From: Linanthus parryae
Lineage: Eukaryota > Streptophyta > Magnoliopsida > Ericales > Polemoniaceae
Assembly: GCA_023055425.1 (NCBI GenBank)
Contig: JALGPY010000005.1
Coordinates: 5,667,501-5,731,500, forward strand
Direction of reading: 5' to 3'
Length of the DNA stretch: 64,000 nucleotides
The translations under genes and the position numbers were made by a program. The notes below the pieces were generated by a model. The model searched no databases. It was not told where the DNA came from and saw nothing but the letters and a program-made list of their open reading frames with translations. This document shows positions 46,435-60,497 of the stretch, piece by piece. Every line of letters starts with the position of its first letter. Within the stretch, counting starts at the first letter, position 1.

Positions 46435-49400
46435 ATGGCTGTTGAGCAAGGGAATGGTGAAGTTCCGGTGGAGAACAATGGCGATTCAGTCATGAGCGAT
46501 AAGGAAAGGGGCGAGTCAGTTTCAGTTTCTGAAAAAGGTGAGGTTTTGATATCAATGGAGAAGAGTGATCAAGTAGAAGGAGTAGATTTGGTATCTTCTT
46601 CAGTGAGAGTCGATACCTCAGCTGGAAATGGGGAAAAAGTGAAATCTATTGGTAACAATGAGGAAACGGGAGTGGATTTAGTTCCCGAAATGGAGGTGGA
46701 TTCTGTTGGAAATTTATTGGTTCCATCTAAAGACGTTGAAGTCGGAGACCTTTCGGAGCTGGTAGGGTGCGACGGTGGTGAGGAAAGTGCCGGCGGAGAT
46801 GCTGATACAGGCCAATGTAAGAACCGGGTAGGAGGTCCGGCGAGGAAAAGAAGGAAGGTGGAGAGTTCTGATAAAAAGAGTGACGAGGTTGAGTCAACTG
46901 ATGGAATCAACTGCACTGGTGATAACGATAATCAGGGTCAGGTTTCATTTGTGGAAAATCCGGGGTGTGCTGAAGATTCCTTGCAACCCCCCCTTGAAAT
47001 AGAAATTGACGAGGGTAATGGCTCTGAGGAACCTGATCACACCGAACGGAATGAATCTAATATCGACGTCCGTGTTAAACATCAGAGATATAAGAACAAA
47101 GCAAGGAGCGTTGGAAGGGAGAGGAAAAGACCAATGGGGGAGAGTTCTGTGTGCAATGATAGTGATAACACACCAGTAAAGAAGGTCAAAAGGAAACCCA
47201 TTGGTGAAACTGAAGTGGTTGGTAGGATTCTGAGGTCTGGGACAGTGCTAACTAGTGGTAACCGGAGGACGGTTAATTCTGCTGTTGTTGGAGGTTTTGC
47301 AGGTGATACTGGAAGGGAGGAAGCAGACGATTCTTTGAAAGAAGATGCTCAAGTGGAACGAGACAGAAAAGGCAGATTTATTCGTGCGACAAATAGAGAA
47401 CTCAAAAAGGGTCGTGGGAGGCCCCATATCCATATGACTGACGGGGAAGTTGGTGGTGATGAGAAGAAAGGCTATGGAACTGTTGATACGGAAAAAGTAC
47501 CAGGTAACCAATTGAATGGTAGGAAAGAGAAGAAGAAAAAGAAAGATGGTCGGGGGAGGCCCCGTAAGACAGACAGGGTAGTTGGTGGTGAGGAGAACAA
47601 AGATGATGACAAAACTGTTGTTATTGAAGAAGTGCATGGTAACTTGAATGGTAGGAAGGAGAAGAAGAAAAAGAAAGATGGTCGTGGGAGGCCTCGTAAG
47701 ACAGAGGTGGGAGTGGGTGGTGAGGAGAAGAAAGATGATGATTTGTGTGACAAAACTGTTGATATGGAAGAAGTGCAAGGTAACCAATTGAATGGTAGGA
47801 AGGAGAAGAATAAAAAGAAAGATGGTCGTGGGAGGCCCCGAAAAACTGACAGGGAAGTTGGTGGTGAGGAGAAAAAAGGTGATGATTTGTCTGACGAAAC
47901 TGTTGATACGGAGAAAGTGACAGGTAACGGATTGAATGGTCGGAAGGGGAAGAAGAAAAAGAAAAATGGTCGTGGGCGGCCGGCCAAGGCACGGACAGAA
48001 TATAGTGAAGGGAACAAGGAAAATGATGATTCATGCAAGGAATCAGATGGTACAGAAAAAGTTGAAGTTCACCAAACTATTGGCAGAAGAATTAAAAAAC
48101 AAACAGGTTTCAGAGGTAGACCCCCAAAAGCACATGGGAATGTTCTTGGTGTAGCAAAGAAGGTCCCCGTTACTCAAATTGCTAGAGGTACCCGATCAAG
48201 TGGTAAAATACAGAATAAAGAGGGAAGTAATCAAGAGAGGCCCCCAAAGTTGCTGGTGGAAAGTGGACGAGCAAAGGTGTCTGGTTGTCAGATTCAGCAG
48301 GATTCAGTGTCGGAAGAAACAGGTAACCAATCAAAGTCTGCAAAGGTCATCAGGGATTCAAACATCGCACAAAAAGGCCAGAAAATAGTAAAACGGGCAG
48401 TTGAAAAGCAGTTATTACGGGAGCGAATATCTGCTATGCTCAAGTCTGCTGGATGGACAATTGAATATAGACCCAGGATGAGCAAAGAATATCTTGATGC
48501 AGTGTATGTTAGTCCTAAGGGAAGGACTCACTGGTCAGTCACCTTGGCTTATAAAGTTCTTAAAAAACAAGTTGAAGATGGTACCGCTGATAAAAGAGCT
48601 GTTTCTGCATTTACTCCAATACCAGACGAGGAGTTTAGCAAATTATTCAGGGTAACTCAGAAAAAGGAAGAACGAAAAGGTCATGCAGCGAGTGGAAAAA
48701 AAGTAAAGAAGTCACTTAAAGTGAAGCATGCTATTGAGAGAAAGCACAAGAAAAAGCGCAAAGAAAAGCTGGGTAGTAGCAGAAATAAACAGAAACCTGA
48801 TTGTCAAGAAGGTGGTACAGCAAAAAAGTCCAGAAAGGGAATGAGACTTCCAAAGCGGGAGGTGAAACCTAATAAAAGGAGATTTGCTCTGTTAGTTCGT
48901 GAGTCGAGGAAGGGTCACGATCGAGACGGTGAAGACATTGAACCATCTGACAGGAAAAGCACTCTTCTCTCGTGGATGATTGATTTGGGAACTCTCCAGC
49001 TGGATGCGAAGGTTCTACGCATGAAGGGTACTAGTGGTCAAGGATTGCTTGAGGGCAGGATAACCATAGATGGTATTCATTGTGACTGTTGCAACAATAC
49101 CTTCTCTATTTCAGATTTTGAGCTTCATTCAGGAAATGAAAGCAATCAGCCATTTCAAAACATATACTTGGAATCTGGAACCTCCCTGTCCCAATGTCTG
49201 TTGGAATCATGGATGAAATACAAGGATTCTGTTCCCATGGGGCTCCATTCAGTTGATATTGATGGTGGTGATCCTAATGACGACACCTGCAATATGTGCG
49301 GTGATGGTGGGGACTTGATCTGCTGTGACGGTTGTCCATCAACTTTCCATCAGAATTGCTTAAACATTCAAGTATGGTTATCATTCCTTCTATGTCGATT

Positions 49401-52400
49401 TATTGTTTTATTGAGCCATGCACAAAACCGCTTACATGTTTCATGTCTTGTCTATTGTTGCACATCAATGCATCCACATTGCCATGTATGTTTTGATTAT
49501 TCACAGGGCATAGTCGTATGGTTCGCTATCCATAAAATCTGGCAGCTTTGCTGCATTGACTCTTTCAGATTTAAATGCTCTTTATAAATATGCCTTTCCA
49601 TAAACCTGTAAGATTTTACATGCCATTTTCCTCAAGGGTTTGGACTTGTATGAGTTGTAGAAACAGAATCCTGGCTAGTTAACTTGGGGCTTAAACAATC
49701 TCTTTAAGCATTTCCAATTATCAAAACAAAGAAGTACAAAATTATATTCCATTTTGAAATGGGCTTTAGTGAGACACAATGTTTACAATGCTTTTATGCA
49801 AGAGAAAATAGGTTTTCAGGTTTGGCGTGACTTCAGATTCACGGTACTTTAACTCAGGAGGCCGAGAGTGCCTTCGCTGATTGGCCTGGTATAATTTGCT
49901 TTGTCAATGCTTCAGTTAACCTAGCGTGTTTTACTTCCTCTAGGCTTCAGCAAAAAATTTAATGGCCTATCTGGTTTATTCAGAAAACTTACAATCAACC
50001 TCAGCACCATGGATGAGAAAGAATGTGAGAACAAACCTAATCAATCACGGAGTTAGATGTTCAGAAGTATTTGTTTGTAGATTCTGCAAGTTACCACTTT
50101 GCAATATGACTAACCTATTTATTGTAGTAGCATTTTAGATGCGCGCAAGTATATGTGTGCTAAATCTGAATATGTTTAGTGTTGACAAAGATCGACACAT
50201 ATCTTTAACAAATATGAAAAGATGGCAATTTTCGGTATCTATAGAATAATATGTCAAATTCGACCACATCTTTCTTGCCCCACCAGCACTTATTTGACAA
50301 TCTAAAAATGCCCAATAACTGAATTTGCTAGTGCTTCAGCCACATCACCCAAGAACATCCCTATGTAATGCTCTTTACCTCTCCAGGAAGTGCATACCTT
50401 CCTTTCACAGTGTGGGTATCATTTCATGGACTACAAACTTTTTCTTTTGTGGTTTTTATCTGCTTACTTATTGATGTTTGCGAGAAGCATTGGGTTCGCA
50501 TCATATCTTTTTGAATGAGCAGGAAGTGACAACGAGGAATTATGAATGACTTTGATGCGAAAGGAAGATGATTATCCAAGATGAAAATCCTAGAAGTTCA
50601 TTTACAAGAAATTAACATTAGCTTGTACTCGCATTGCACATACCTCAATAGCTGGTATAATTAACACTTCAACACCAAAATTTGGATAGAGAGTAAATTG
50701 TCTCTTGTGGCTTTTACTCTAGGAAGTTATTGACGTCTGCGAGAAGCATTGGCTGTTACCTCCCATCATATTATTTTTGAATGAATAGGAAGTTATATAG
50801 TGGAATTTTGAATGTGTTCGATGCACAAAGAATAAAGTTATCCAATATGAAATTCCAGATGTTTCATGTTAACAAGAAAATTATTACTGGCTTTCATTCA
50901 CATTGCCCATACATCAATAACTGGTATAATCAACTTCCTAATATGGTTAGAGAAGGTAAAATCTCTTTTTATTCCCCATCTTATTGAATATGATATGCAC
51001 CAGTTTCCTAAATCTCATGAGCAGTCACTGGTATCTGTTTGTTTTTAACAGTTCACTCGTTTTTAATTTATAGGCTTCATAAGAATAATGATAGATTGAT
51101 GAAATATTTCTTCTTATCCTTTATTTTAAAGATTAATCTCTTTGGGTTTTAATCCAAGAAAAGTGGTACAATTACATTTCAGATGTGTATGATAAATTGC
51201 GGAACTACGAGCCTGTTTGGTACCACTGTACCTGCTGAAAATCTCAATAATCTGAGCACCTAATCTAAGCTGCTGAAATCACAATCTGAAAACTGTTATG
51301 CCCAAAAATCTGAATTAAAATATACTGCATTTGGCAACACTTGTAGCTTTTACGATCAAATTTACGGTTAAATGTCCTAATTTGAATTTATGCTGCATCT
51401 GAAATGTTACTATCTGTTTGGACAAATTGATAATTCATACATATAGCCGACGGTAAGTATGGTATCTCAGAAAGCTAGGCCTAAAAGTTGGAGACTGTAG
51501 AATCGGCAGATTAGAAGCCCAACTGAGATCAAAATCTGAGTTCAAAATAGACGTAGCAAACAGAATCTAAACTTTTGGCAGATTTTAATCCCATACCAAA
51601 TCATGCATTAAAAGGAAATGGCTGTTGGATAGGTAAACTATGGTCTATGGCGTAACAATAGGTAGCTAATTAAACTGACCCTTGCTTCATTCTTGCATCA
51701 TGATGCTAATTAGTCTTAATGGGTGAATTGAATTGAACATGCAACGTTTCAACGTAGTTCCGTTGGCCATGAGCACAACAGTTAAAAGCAAGTCAAGCCG
51801 AACAGAGGTTGCATTTTCTGCGCAATCTTGTTTATATGTCTTTGTCCCTAGATAGAACTTACAAGGGATCTATAACCTGTCTTACTTATTCCCATAGATC
51901 TTCCATTAACTAAAGTGTTGTAGATTTCAGGGTACATGGACCTAAATATGAATTGTATATCTTATATCTCTATATGTTGTTTGCTGTTTGAATCATGTTA
52001 GAGGATTTGGTGAAGCACGGCACTTCTTCTGAAGTTGTGTATGGTCGTTCATTGATTTCTTATGTGCAAACTAAGACATTGTTACCTAATTCATGTCATA
52101 TCACATATGTGCTGTAAATTAATTTTTTCCGGGGGTAACTAGCTTATATTTATTGATTTCTTCTTGATATCTAACCCTGATCTCCCTTATTTCAAATCAT
52201 GACAGAATTTCCCTTCTGGTGACTGGCACTGTGTTTACTGTTCTTGCAAATATTGTGGGACTACTAGTGAAAGTTCTGGCCGAAGGGATGGGAATTGTGA
52301 TATACAAGGCCCTACATTGCTTTCTTGCCGTTCATGCGAACAGAAATGTATGACTCCATTGCTTTTAGTGCTTCAACCTCGTGGATGTACCCTTTTTGCA

Positions 52401-55400
52401 TTTCTTTGTTTTGTCAGTCAGACAGTAGCTTTCCTTAATACAATTGTGACTTTTGCCTTTGTAGACCACCCACTCTGCATTCCTGAAAATAGTGATGAAC
52501 GTGTTAATTTCAGCTCTTCCTCCTTTTGTGGAAAGAAATGTCAAGAGGCAAGTTCTTCTTATGGTCTACTGTATGTACACAGTTTATTTATATTCCTTGT
52601 TCTCGTACACTTTTATGTAAGGCTTGTCTTGAAAGGAAAGAAGTCATACTTCCTTTTCTTTTACTAACTCTGCGGATCATAGTCAGAAACGGAGGAATGA
52701 AATTGGTACATGAGTGGTGAGAAGGCTTTGAAAAACTTGACACAACGGGAGTCAGCGGGTCAGACCGATAACAGTGGTCTTTAAACATAATATATTTAAG
52801 TCATAATATATTTCGTACAATGGGTGCAGTATGACTTGTAATATCAGTCATATTTAAATGTGGATCTGTAAAAATATGGTAGGTTGGTAATCACATTGTA
52901 TTGGTGTATCATGTGATTTAAGTCAATGTCTGTTCGAGTCTCATTGGTCATTTTCTTGCTATTTTCCTTGTAAAATAGCCAGTCCTGCCGACAAAGGGTC
53001 TTCATTTTCATTCTATAGTAATGTTAATATAGTGTGACTGCAGTTTCTAAGCACATTTGACTGAATGCAAAGGTATTTATGCAACAGGTGTTTGAGCGAC
53101 TGCAGGTGCTTCTTGGGGTTAAGCATGAACTTGAAGATGGATATTCATGGACCTTTATTCAGCGTTCTGAAATTAGCCCAGACACTCCCAATAGTGCTCA
53201 TCAAAACATAGAATGCCATTCCAAGTTAGCTGTTGCTTATTCTATTATGGACGAATGTTTCTTGCCAATTCTTGATGAGAGGAGCGGGATAACTATGATC
53301 CGCAATGTTGTCTACAGTTGTGGGTATGCATTCTTCAACTATGCTTTGTAGGAAGAACTGCAATTTTGGTTGTTGGATGTTAAACGATGCCGCCATTGGA
53401 TGATTTATTGTATGCCTTGAGTAGTGTTTTATATCTTTACTAGGGGATAGCCCGTGCCCGAGGGCACTACCCCCCAAGGAAAAAGATTACAATGATTCAC
53501 CAATTATAGAGCACCCGAAGAAAGATGGAAAAATTAATCCGTTTATGAACAAAATTACAAATGAAATTGATTCTATTCCTCGACGGTTATTAGCCTTTAA
53601 TCAATTATTTGAAGAATATGTATGATTATTACATGAAAAATATGTATGATTATTAGCCTTTAATTCGACTGCTTTTCCCGAGAGAGAGGGTAAGTTTCCA
53701 AGTAGTGGGTAGTTATTTCTATATATAGTGGGGTTCTGAATGTGATAAAAACGTGGGTTTAAAAACCATCCTTAAAATTTTGGGAATTCTAACTATAAGT
53801 GGGTGGTAGGTGAGATCTAGAGGCTGGGCTGATTTAATCTAAAGGCTGCAAAGCCATTTTAAAGTCAAACTATGCTGTTTTATATATCTTTATTCCTAAG
53901 AAAATTATTCTTGAACAAACAAGTAAAATATCATTTGGGAATTGTGTGCTGGTTTACCCCGTTTAGTTTTTCATAAGTAAGCAATTCTAGTCATTGAACT
54001 TTTTAAAGCTTCCTTGTATCCTCGTCATCTGTCTCTGTTCCTATCCCGCTGATTTATTTAACATCAAGAAACATTTTTGATTCAGACAGTCGTTAAGTTT
54101 CGTTGTATAATTGTTTTTGAAAGTCTTTCTCACCCATCTCATGTAATTTCTCCTGCACATTGAGAGGCTTAATTGTGCTCTAGTAAAACTTTTCACTAAA
54201 CAGTATCCTAGCATACTTCATAGAATTGTTACAGCTGTGTCTGCTATTGGAAAATGATGAAATGTATGTGCTATCCGACATGTAGGAGTGTAGTAGAACA
54301 AAAGTTACAGATTAGGGTTTACATAGTCAAACTCGTTAGAGGGAGTTTGGGTTTTAATCATGAAAAGAGAACAATCAGATGTGATTCAAATGAATTACTC
54401 ATAAAAGGGAATATTTAGTCTATATAGGAAGTGAAGTCTGGGGTCAATTTGCAAGTGAACATGAAGTGTTACGTTTATGTATATTAAACCTTGCCATACC
54501 CCTGCACCCCATTAAATAAACATCACCACAATGATTCCCGGGGGTAAAATGTTGTTGCACCTAATCATTAAAAATATTAAATACACCTATGTAATTTAGC
54601 CCAGGTAAGCTTCTTCAGTGCTGGTAGTGGTAAGGTTGTGGTTCCCCTCACTCTTTTATTAGCTCTAAATATCTTTGAAATTGGCCTGCCAGCTTTTCTA
54701 TTGAGCTAATTTAGTAGGAATTGAACACTTGTTACATTTTTTTGCCAACAGCAGTTATCCTTCACTAACAAACTGGATTTCTTGCCAACATTGTGTACTC
54801 TGAATTAATTACTTCCTGGGATAATAAATGAACATGGAACTCGACAAGTGAAATGGGGTTATTTCCTGCTTTCTATATGTTCATAGATTTCGGTTTAGAA
54901 CTCTAAACTTAAGTAATCAACTCAATAGCAGGTGCATCCTGTATTCATTTTCACTTCGATGCTTTACTGCTTTATTCTACTTGTCAGTTTTAAAGGATTT
55001 TTCTTCATCCTGTCCACATATTGGTTATTAATGGTTTGAATGTTTACGTGGCAACAACTTCAAAAACTCAAAACTGGTGTTGACATTCTTGCAATGAATT
55101 CACGTGCTATACTGGATTTTATTGCTACGAGTGGTTATATTACTGTTATCACTTTATTAGAAGTATATTAAAGGTGAGGTTCTTACTGCTGGTATTGGTA
55201 CTGTAATGGGTTATGGGTCTGTATTTTGTTCGTTGGATATGATTCGCTATTCTATGTCAATGTTATGTTATCGCCTGGTCGAATCATTCAATTGCCAGCA
55301 CTTTTTAAATGATTTGATCAATTTAAATACAATACAGCGTCTCATTTAATTATTTGGACAATTTCCTCAGGTCAAATATTACTCGGCTCAACTACACCGG

Positions 55401-58400
55401 ATTCTTCACAGCTATTCTGGAGAAAGGCGATGACATGATTTCGGTTGCATCAATAAGGTTCATCATTTATTTTTTCTTGTAAATTATTTTCAATGAAATC
55501 ATTGAAATGAATGACCACAATGCATTATTGCTGGGAATATAGAAGTCTGCTGAACCTAGGAGAAATGTATGCAGCGATAAAGATGAAGTGCCTAAACTTC
55601 CAATATTGGTTGTTGACTCTACCAATTCTAAATGAGGAAGTTTTACTTGGGAATTTCTTTCCGTGTCTATAAATTTATTGCTTAGTTTTCAAAGGCATCA
55701 TTTACTTTAGTAATGGTGCACATCGTGCTGATTATTGTGTTCTTTATGCTGAAATTATCAATTTAAATCATGATTCATGAGTATGCACACTACTGCATTC
55801 AGTTCATGAAAAGGATCTCTTTTTGAAAATCTAGCGGAGAACTTTTTTCTCCATTGTTGGTAGCATTATGTAGAAAATCCAATATGCAAGGGTTAAGCAG
55901 ATATTGTTACACTTAACTTCATGTGGTTGGCTGACTTATGAAATTTCACATTGACTATCTCACACACAGATGCTTTGATTTTGACTTGGAGGGCACTTGT
56001 CTATTACATAGCATTCTTTCACTTTCCAAGTATGTTATTAACCAACCGGAAAGGATGATCAAAATGAAGTATTTTTCTGTTACCTGTGAAGATGATAGAT
56101 GCTGATCTTTTTTTGTTTAAGATTTTCCTTTAGGTTATACTAAGTATTAACTATACATAACATCAGTATGCAACACGATTGATTTGTCATCTAACTTTTG
56201 TTCGTGCAATCTCCATGCTATTCACTGACTATCGTATACATGAAGTGGATACTGGGAATACTGAGAATGCAATTTCTTTTAAGATGCTTTCTTTTTTCTG
56301 AATGCCAATTGTTAATAATGACACAAGGACACTCATCAGGGAAGGCTCTTTTAATAATGACACAACGACACTCATCAGGGAAGGCAAATTGTATTTCATG
56401 CTAGGGAGACTTTTGTTTTCCTGTGACGCATATTTAACAATTTTACTAATAAAACAATTTGCTCCTTAAGGACATGTACTTGCTTTTTCTCATAGTCTTC
56501 TTTTTGGAAATAAATGCGCCAATACCTCGCTGGTTTTTTGTATTTAATTACTGTTGAGTAAATAAATCTGGAGCTTCCCATGTAACTTTGTCATGTGTTT
56601 ACAATTTTGATTCTTATAGTTCCCTAACTTCTTCAACAGGATCCACGGTAATTATATAGCAGAGATGCCATTCATTGGGACACGTCATATGTATCGGCGT
56701 CAAGGAATGTGTCGGCGCCTCCTAAATGCAATTGAATCGGTATGTTGCAAATTGTATTTATGTTGTCATATATTATTGTCAATTCGTTGGCTAATTGATT
56801 GCTGTTGTATATCATTATTTTTTTACATCGAGGCATTTCTTTGAATTCATCATAATCATCATTGTAGTTAATCTGCTATGTAACTTTGATTAGATATATA
56901 TCTGTTATTGCTAAAGAATTTCAACAATGTTCCTAGCAATGTCATCTGTGTCTCAGTTGGAGATGAGAGATCCCAGTCCCGAGAAATTTGATTTTACTTA
57001 TTCATAAAGAGTTTACATGTCTTAAATAGATCTAATATTATATGCTGTACAACCTACATGAGTGAATAGTGTAATTTCATAACAATGTCAAGTAGTACTT
57101 AAAAATTTTGAAAGTCATTACAAATGTACATAACTAAGAACTGAATTTGTTGAAGACACGACATGTCGGTAATGGACGGAAACAGACTTTAAAAAGAGAG
57201 AGAAGTCAACGGCTAATGTCTCCTATGTCTCTCAGGAAACATATTCGGCATTTCCTATGTTGGTTCTACCACAACTGAATTAGAATCACTTATTGAATTG
57301 AAAGATTTGGCCTTGTGGATTTAGATTCAAGTAAATTTTTGATCTGATTCAGATTTTTAGAGGGATTCGCATCATTTAATGGGTGAACTGAATTTTATAG
57401 TTGCACAGAAATTCTGAATGATGAATGTAAGATTCTAACAGCTGTTCATTGATATTTCTGTTACATCACAACTTCATGCGCTCCAGTTCTTCCCCGATTG
57501 ATTATTTATATGAATCCCAGTTATGGATGAATGCATGGCAGTGTTTTGATGATATCTATATGTTAAGAGAAAACATATAGATGAAGGCTTGACAGTGTTT
57601 CGACATGCATGGGAAGAGATTTATCTTGTTAGCACTGGTATTCGTGATTTCCAAATTGTTTTCGGGTTATCTAGGGATGTCAAACTGTGACATATCCAGA
57701 GTCTCGCATTTGGTTTTAATCTCATTGAGTTTTTAGATCATCTTGTTTTGTTTAATGTTTTTTTTTTCAGCACGACGTATTTAGATTTTGTTCTTATGGC
57801 CTGTGTCATGTAAGATTAAAGATTGGTTCATTACTTCATTTAGCTCACTTCCATGCATTGGTTCAATTTGATTCCATATACTGATACACAGACTGTCCCC
57901 GAGTTTCGTGTAGGATCATCATTTTGGGTGTATATTTCTTACCTAGTGACTTGTGTCTTTATCAGATTACATCCATTTAGAGTTGACATTCATCTGAAGT
58001 TTTTCTCAAGACTATTTCATCGTATAGTGTTATGAGGATTTTGGTTTAGTATATTAGGCAAAGCTAAGAATCATCTTGTTGTAGAGGTTCAGTGCAACCT
58101 GTTGTTTACAGAGCATATATGTAGCGATTTCCAAAGTGTAGGAAGAAAAAAAACATAGATGTTGTCACAATTTGCTTAACTGTTAACCTTTACATCCATA
58201 GCCTGTAAAATTCGGATGGTCCAATATTGACTTTGCCTGCCTATTGGGTTCCTTTTTCTTTTACTGTTGAACTTTTGCCACTTATGGCTGTTGCATATCG
58301 GAGCAGGAAACTCTGAAGGAATGAATGAATTCACACTACACTGTGATGTTATTTAATATAGACAATAACTGCCTTATCAACCTGGCTTTTCTTTAACCAT

Positions 58401-59981
58401 GTTTTTCAGCTACATGGTCGTTGTTGTATTGGCACCTAGTCGTTATAATTTCTATTTGCCGTTGTGTGTTCCCTCTTCTTATCTTGTTTGTTTGGTCATT
58501 AAACACTTGTTTATTGCATTTCTACTCCAACTCTTTTCGTTTTGATATCTGTGTTGGTCTGTTTGAATCCACTACCGCTAACAATTATTTTAGTTAGCGC
58601 AGTCATTATCACATTATATTTACTTTTGTCATCTTATGCATTCTTTGTATTTCCCTCCAGGCTCTGTGTTCTCTTAATGTTGAGAAACTGGTTATACCTG
58701 CCATTTCTGAACTTCATGAAACATGGACTTCTGTTTTTGGTTTTTCGCCCCTTGATGATTCAAGCAAGCAAGTGATTAAAAGCATGAATATGGTAGTGTT
58801 CCCTGGTGTAGCTATGTTACAGAAGCCCATACCGGAGCATAAATGTCCTGAAGAGAACATCATTGTGACTGCAGGTATACTGTGGACTCTGGTATGAATT
58901 CCAACGGCTCACTTCTGCAGTAATTTTTAAAACTAATTCGTTCCTTCATTTTCTTGTTACAGGCCCATCTGAACCCAAAAATGAGAAACAGAAGATAAAC
59001 AGAGGTGGTTCTGCTAAAACCAAGTTTTATTATTCAAGAAGAGTTGTTTCTGATCATTCAAATAAAAAAACTAACGTGGCTTCTGCTTCAGACTCTGCTT
59101 TACATCTTGGAAATGCCACTTTGAATGATGCAGCTAAAGTAACAAGTGAGACAGTAGACTCCCAAGAACCTAGAAAGTGGGAAAATGTTGATCCTTTAAG
59201 TGTCACACATGGTAACAAAGTGCGTAAGAGAAAAGCCATCAACTTAGAGGAATTGCCTGATGCATCATCTTCCGAAGATGAAACTTTCCGTGTTCACGAT
59301 AGTGAGTGTAGAGATTGTGGTGATTCTGAGATTAATGGAGCAGATAAACCAGATTCACTACTTACTTCTAATGTAGAGGATATAGAAAAAAATCGTGGCA
59401 TGTCAATCGCTGATGGAAGTAATCCTGTTTCTCGTTCAAAGGATATTCTCAAGGGTCATCAAGCAGAACCATTTTCTTCCTCTCACAATGGTCACATTTC
59501 TGTTGGTGGGGATTGCGATGATGATACAAGACTTGTTTCACAGATTCCTCACGAAATCGCAAGCCTTTCATCTGCAGAGAATAAGTCATCCGGGAGCGGT
59601 GTAGTTGGGGCGAGCCAAACATTTTGTAGTGGTGCAGGAATTGATAATCATAATCCTAAAGAAGATGCTGCCACTGGTAATGATCCCCACACTCCTAGGG
59701 TTGAATCTCGTCCTAAAAGACCTCAGAGGAATACCAACTTGCCTATGAAGTCTGATGTTGACCGAGGAATCATGCAAGTCGCTGAGCCACTATGCAACTC
59801 AAGCTCCAGCAGTGCTACTAGTCTCTTATGTACATCTGGTAGCTGCAATCCATCGGTAACTCCCGAGCAAGTTCTATTTATAGCTGCCTTTTTTTATATG
59901 AACTCTGAAAAAAGTTCCAGAATTCCCAGGAGTTGGCAAACATCAGTCCAATCCATGAAAATTGGGAGCTTGAGCATTTAA
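46435..59981 (+). CDS. IDM1-like: IDM1/ROS4-like PHD-finger histone acetyltransferase
   Basis: Eight coding exons: 46435-49371, 52206-52347, 52465-52547, 53088-53323, 55371-55457, 56640-56739, 58661-58874 and 58963-59981. Phases agree at every join, giving 1605 residues. Domains: acidic N-terminus; five or six AT-hooks (GRGRP, about 325-560); an IDM1-family block ([20 protein letters not shown], about 660-715); a TDBD-like domain ([16 protein letters not shown], about 844-927); a PHD finger ([20 protein letters not shown], about 950-1000) with an extended Cys-rich segment; and a GNAT fold with the acetyl-CoA loop [12 protein letters not shown] long disordered tail follows. IDM1 binds chromatin with unmethylated H3K4, acetylates H3 and helps recruit the DNA demethylase ROS1. 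Intron 3 starts with GC (GAG|GCAAGT). The family also has paralogues, so true orthology is not proven. The C-terminal exon may be spliced further downstream. Confidence 0.88.
47509..48000 (+). repeat. Tandem AT-hook repeat within the IDM1-like CDS
   Basis: Four units of about 135-144 bp encode [20 protein letters not shown] followed by an acidic [19 protein letters not shown] stretch. Units vary by whole codons, so the frame is kept. The pattern alternates a basic AT-hook with an acidic spacer. Confidence 0.9.
49372..52205. other. Large intron 1 of the IDM1-like gene
   Basis: Donor CAA|GTATGG, acceptor GACAG|AAT. It contains a direct duplication with 258-bp offset (about 50468-50661 and 50726-50931, both starting TTATTGA.GT.TGCGAGAAGC) and a probable hAT MITE. 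The first exon's frame runs on into the intron for 71 codons, so retention would give a protein ending after the first half of the PHD finger. Confidence 0.7.
51210..51602. mobile_element. Probable hAT MITE in intron 1
   Basis: It starts AGCCTGTTTGGTACCACTG and ends CCCATACCAAATCATG; TTTGGTA/TACCAAA form the ends, as in many plant hAT MITEs. AATCTGA motifs are symmetric inside. No clear 8-bp duplication was found. Confidence 0.45.
53440..53880 (-). mobile_element. Helitron 3' terminus (minus strand) in intron 4
   Basis: On the minus strand, a GTGCCC-TC-GGGCAC hairpin (53067+387 to 53067+400, that is 53454-53467) is followed by exactly 10 nt and then CTAG (53440-53443) with T next. The stem is identical to that of the Helitron at 3243-3257. 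The 5' end was not located; the right limit given is only where Helitron-like text fades. Confidence 0.7.
56314..56391. repeat. 39-bp tandem repeat in intron 5
   Basis: AATAATGACACAAGGACACT and its continuation CATCAGGGAAGGC occur twice with 39-bp spacing and one substitution. Non-coding. Confidence 0.85.
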
Positions 59982-60466
59982 TTCAATATTGGTATGTAGT
60001 TAGCCAGTTAGGTGTCTCGTCTTTTTTATTAATTTTCTTCTAGAAGTAACACGTTAGAGCTGTCAAGTGGGCTGGAGGACCTCCAACGTGCCTTTTCAAG
60101 ACTTAAAAGGTGAACTGACCTGGCCTGGGGTGGACTTGCCCCGGTCCTAGCCCCTCTAGGTAGTGGTCCGGGCTGGTTCAGGATTTTGGGAACTGCCAGA
60201 CGGGCTCGGCCGGCCCACCCCCAATCCCGGTACCGGCCCAGGACTGAACCACCCGCCCACTATATTTATTTATATATATAATAATTTTATGTCTCTATAT
60301 AATTATATACATGTGTATAAATTTAATGTTTATATAGATAATTTTTTATACATATTTAATTAAAAGTAAAACAGCCCATGGGCTAGGAACAGCTTGCCCT
60401 GAACCGGCCCATCCAAAGGAGTTGCATCCTATGGGCTGAGCTTGTCCTGTGGTTCCGCGCACGGTC

Positions 60467-60497
<31 letters not shown>

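Noticed and set aside
47248..48038. Long minus-strand ORFs rich in Phe, Ser and Pro
   Set aside because: They are antisense shadows of the AT-hook repeat in the IDM1-like exon.
53700..53760. TCTATATATAGTGGGG as a + strand Helitron start
   Set aside because: No matching + strand 3' hairpin and CTAG downstream; the clear terminus nearby is on the minus strand at 53440.
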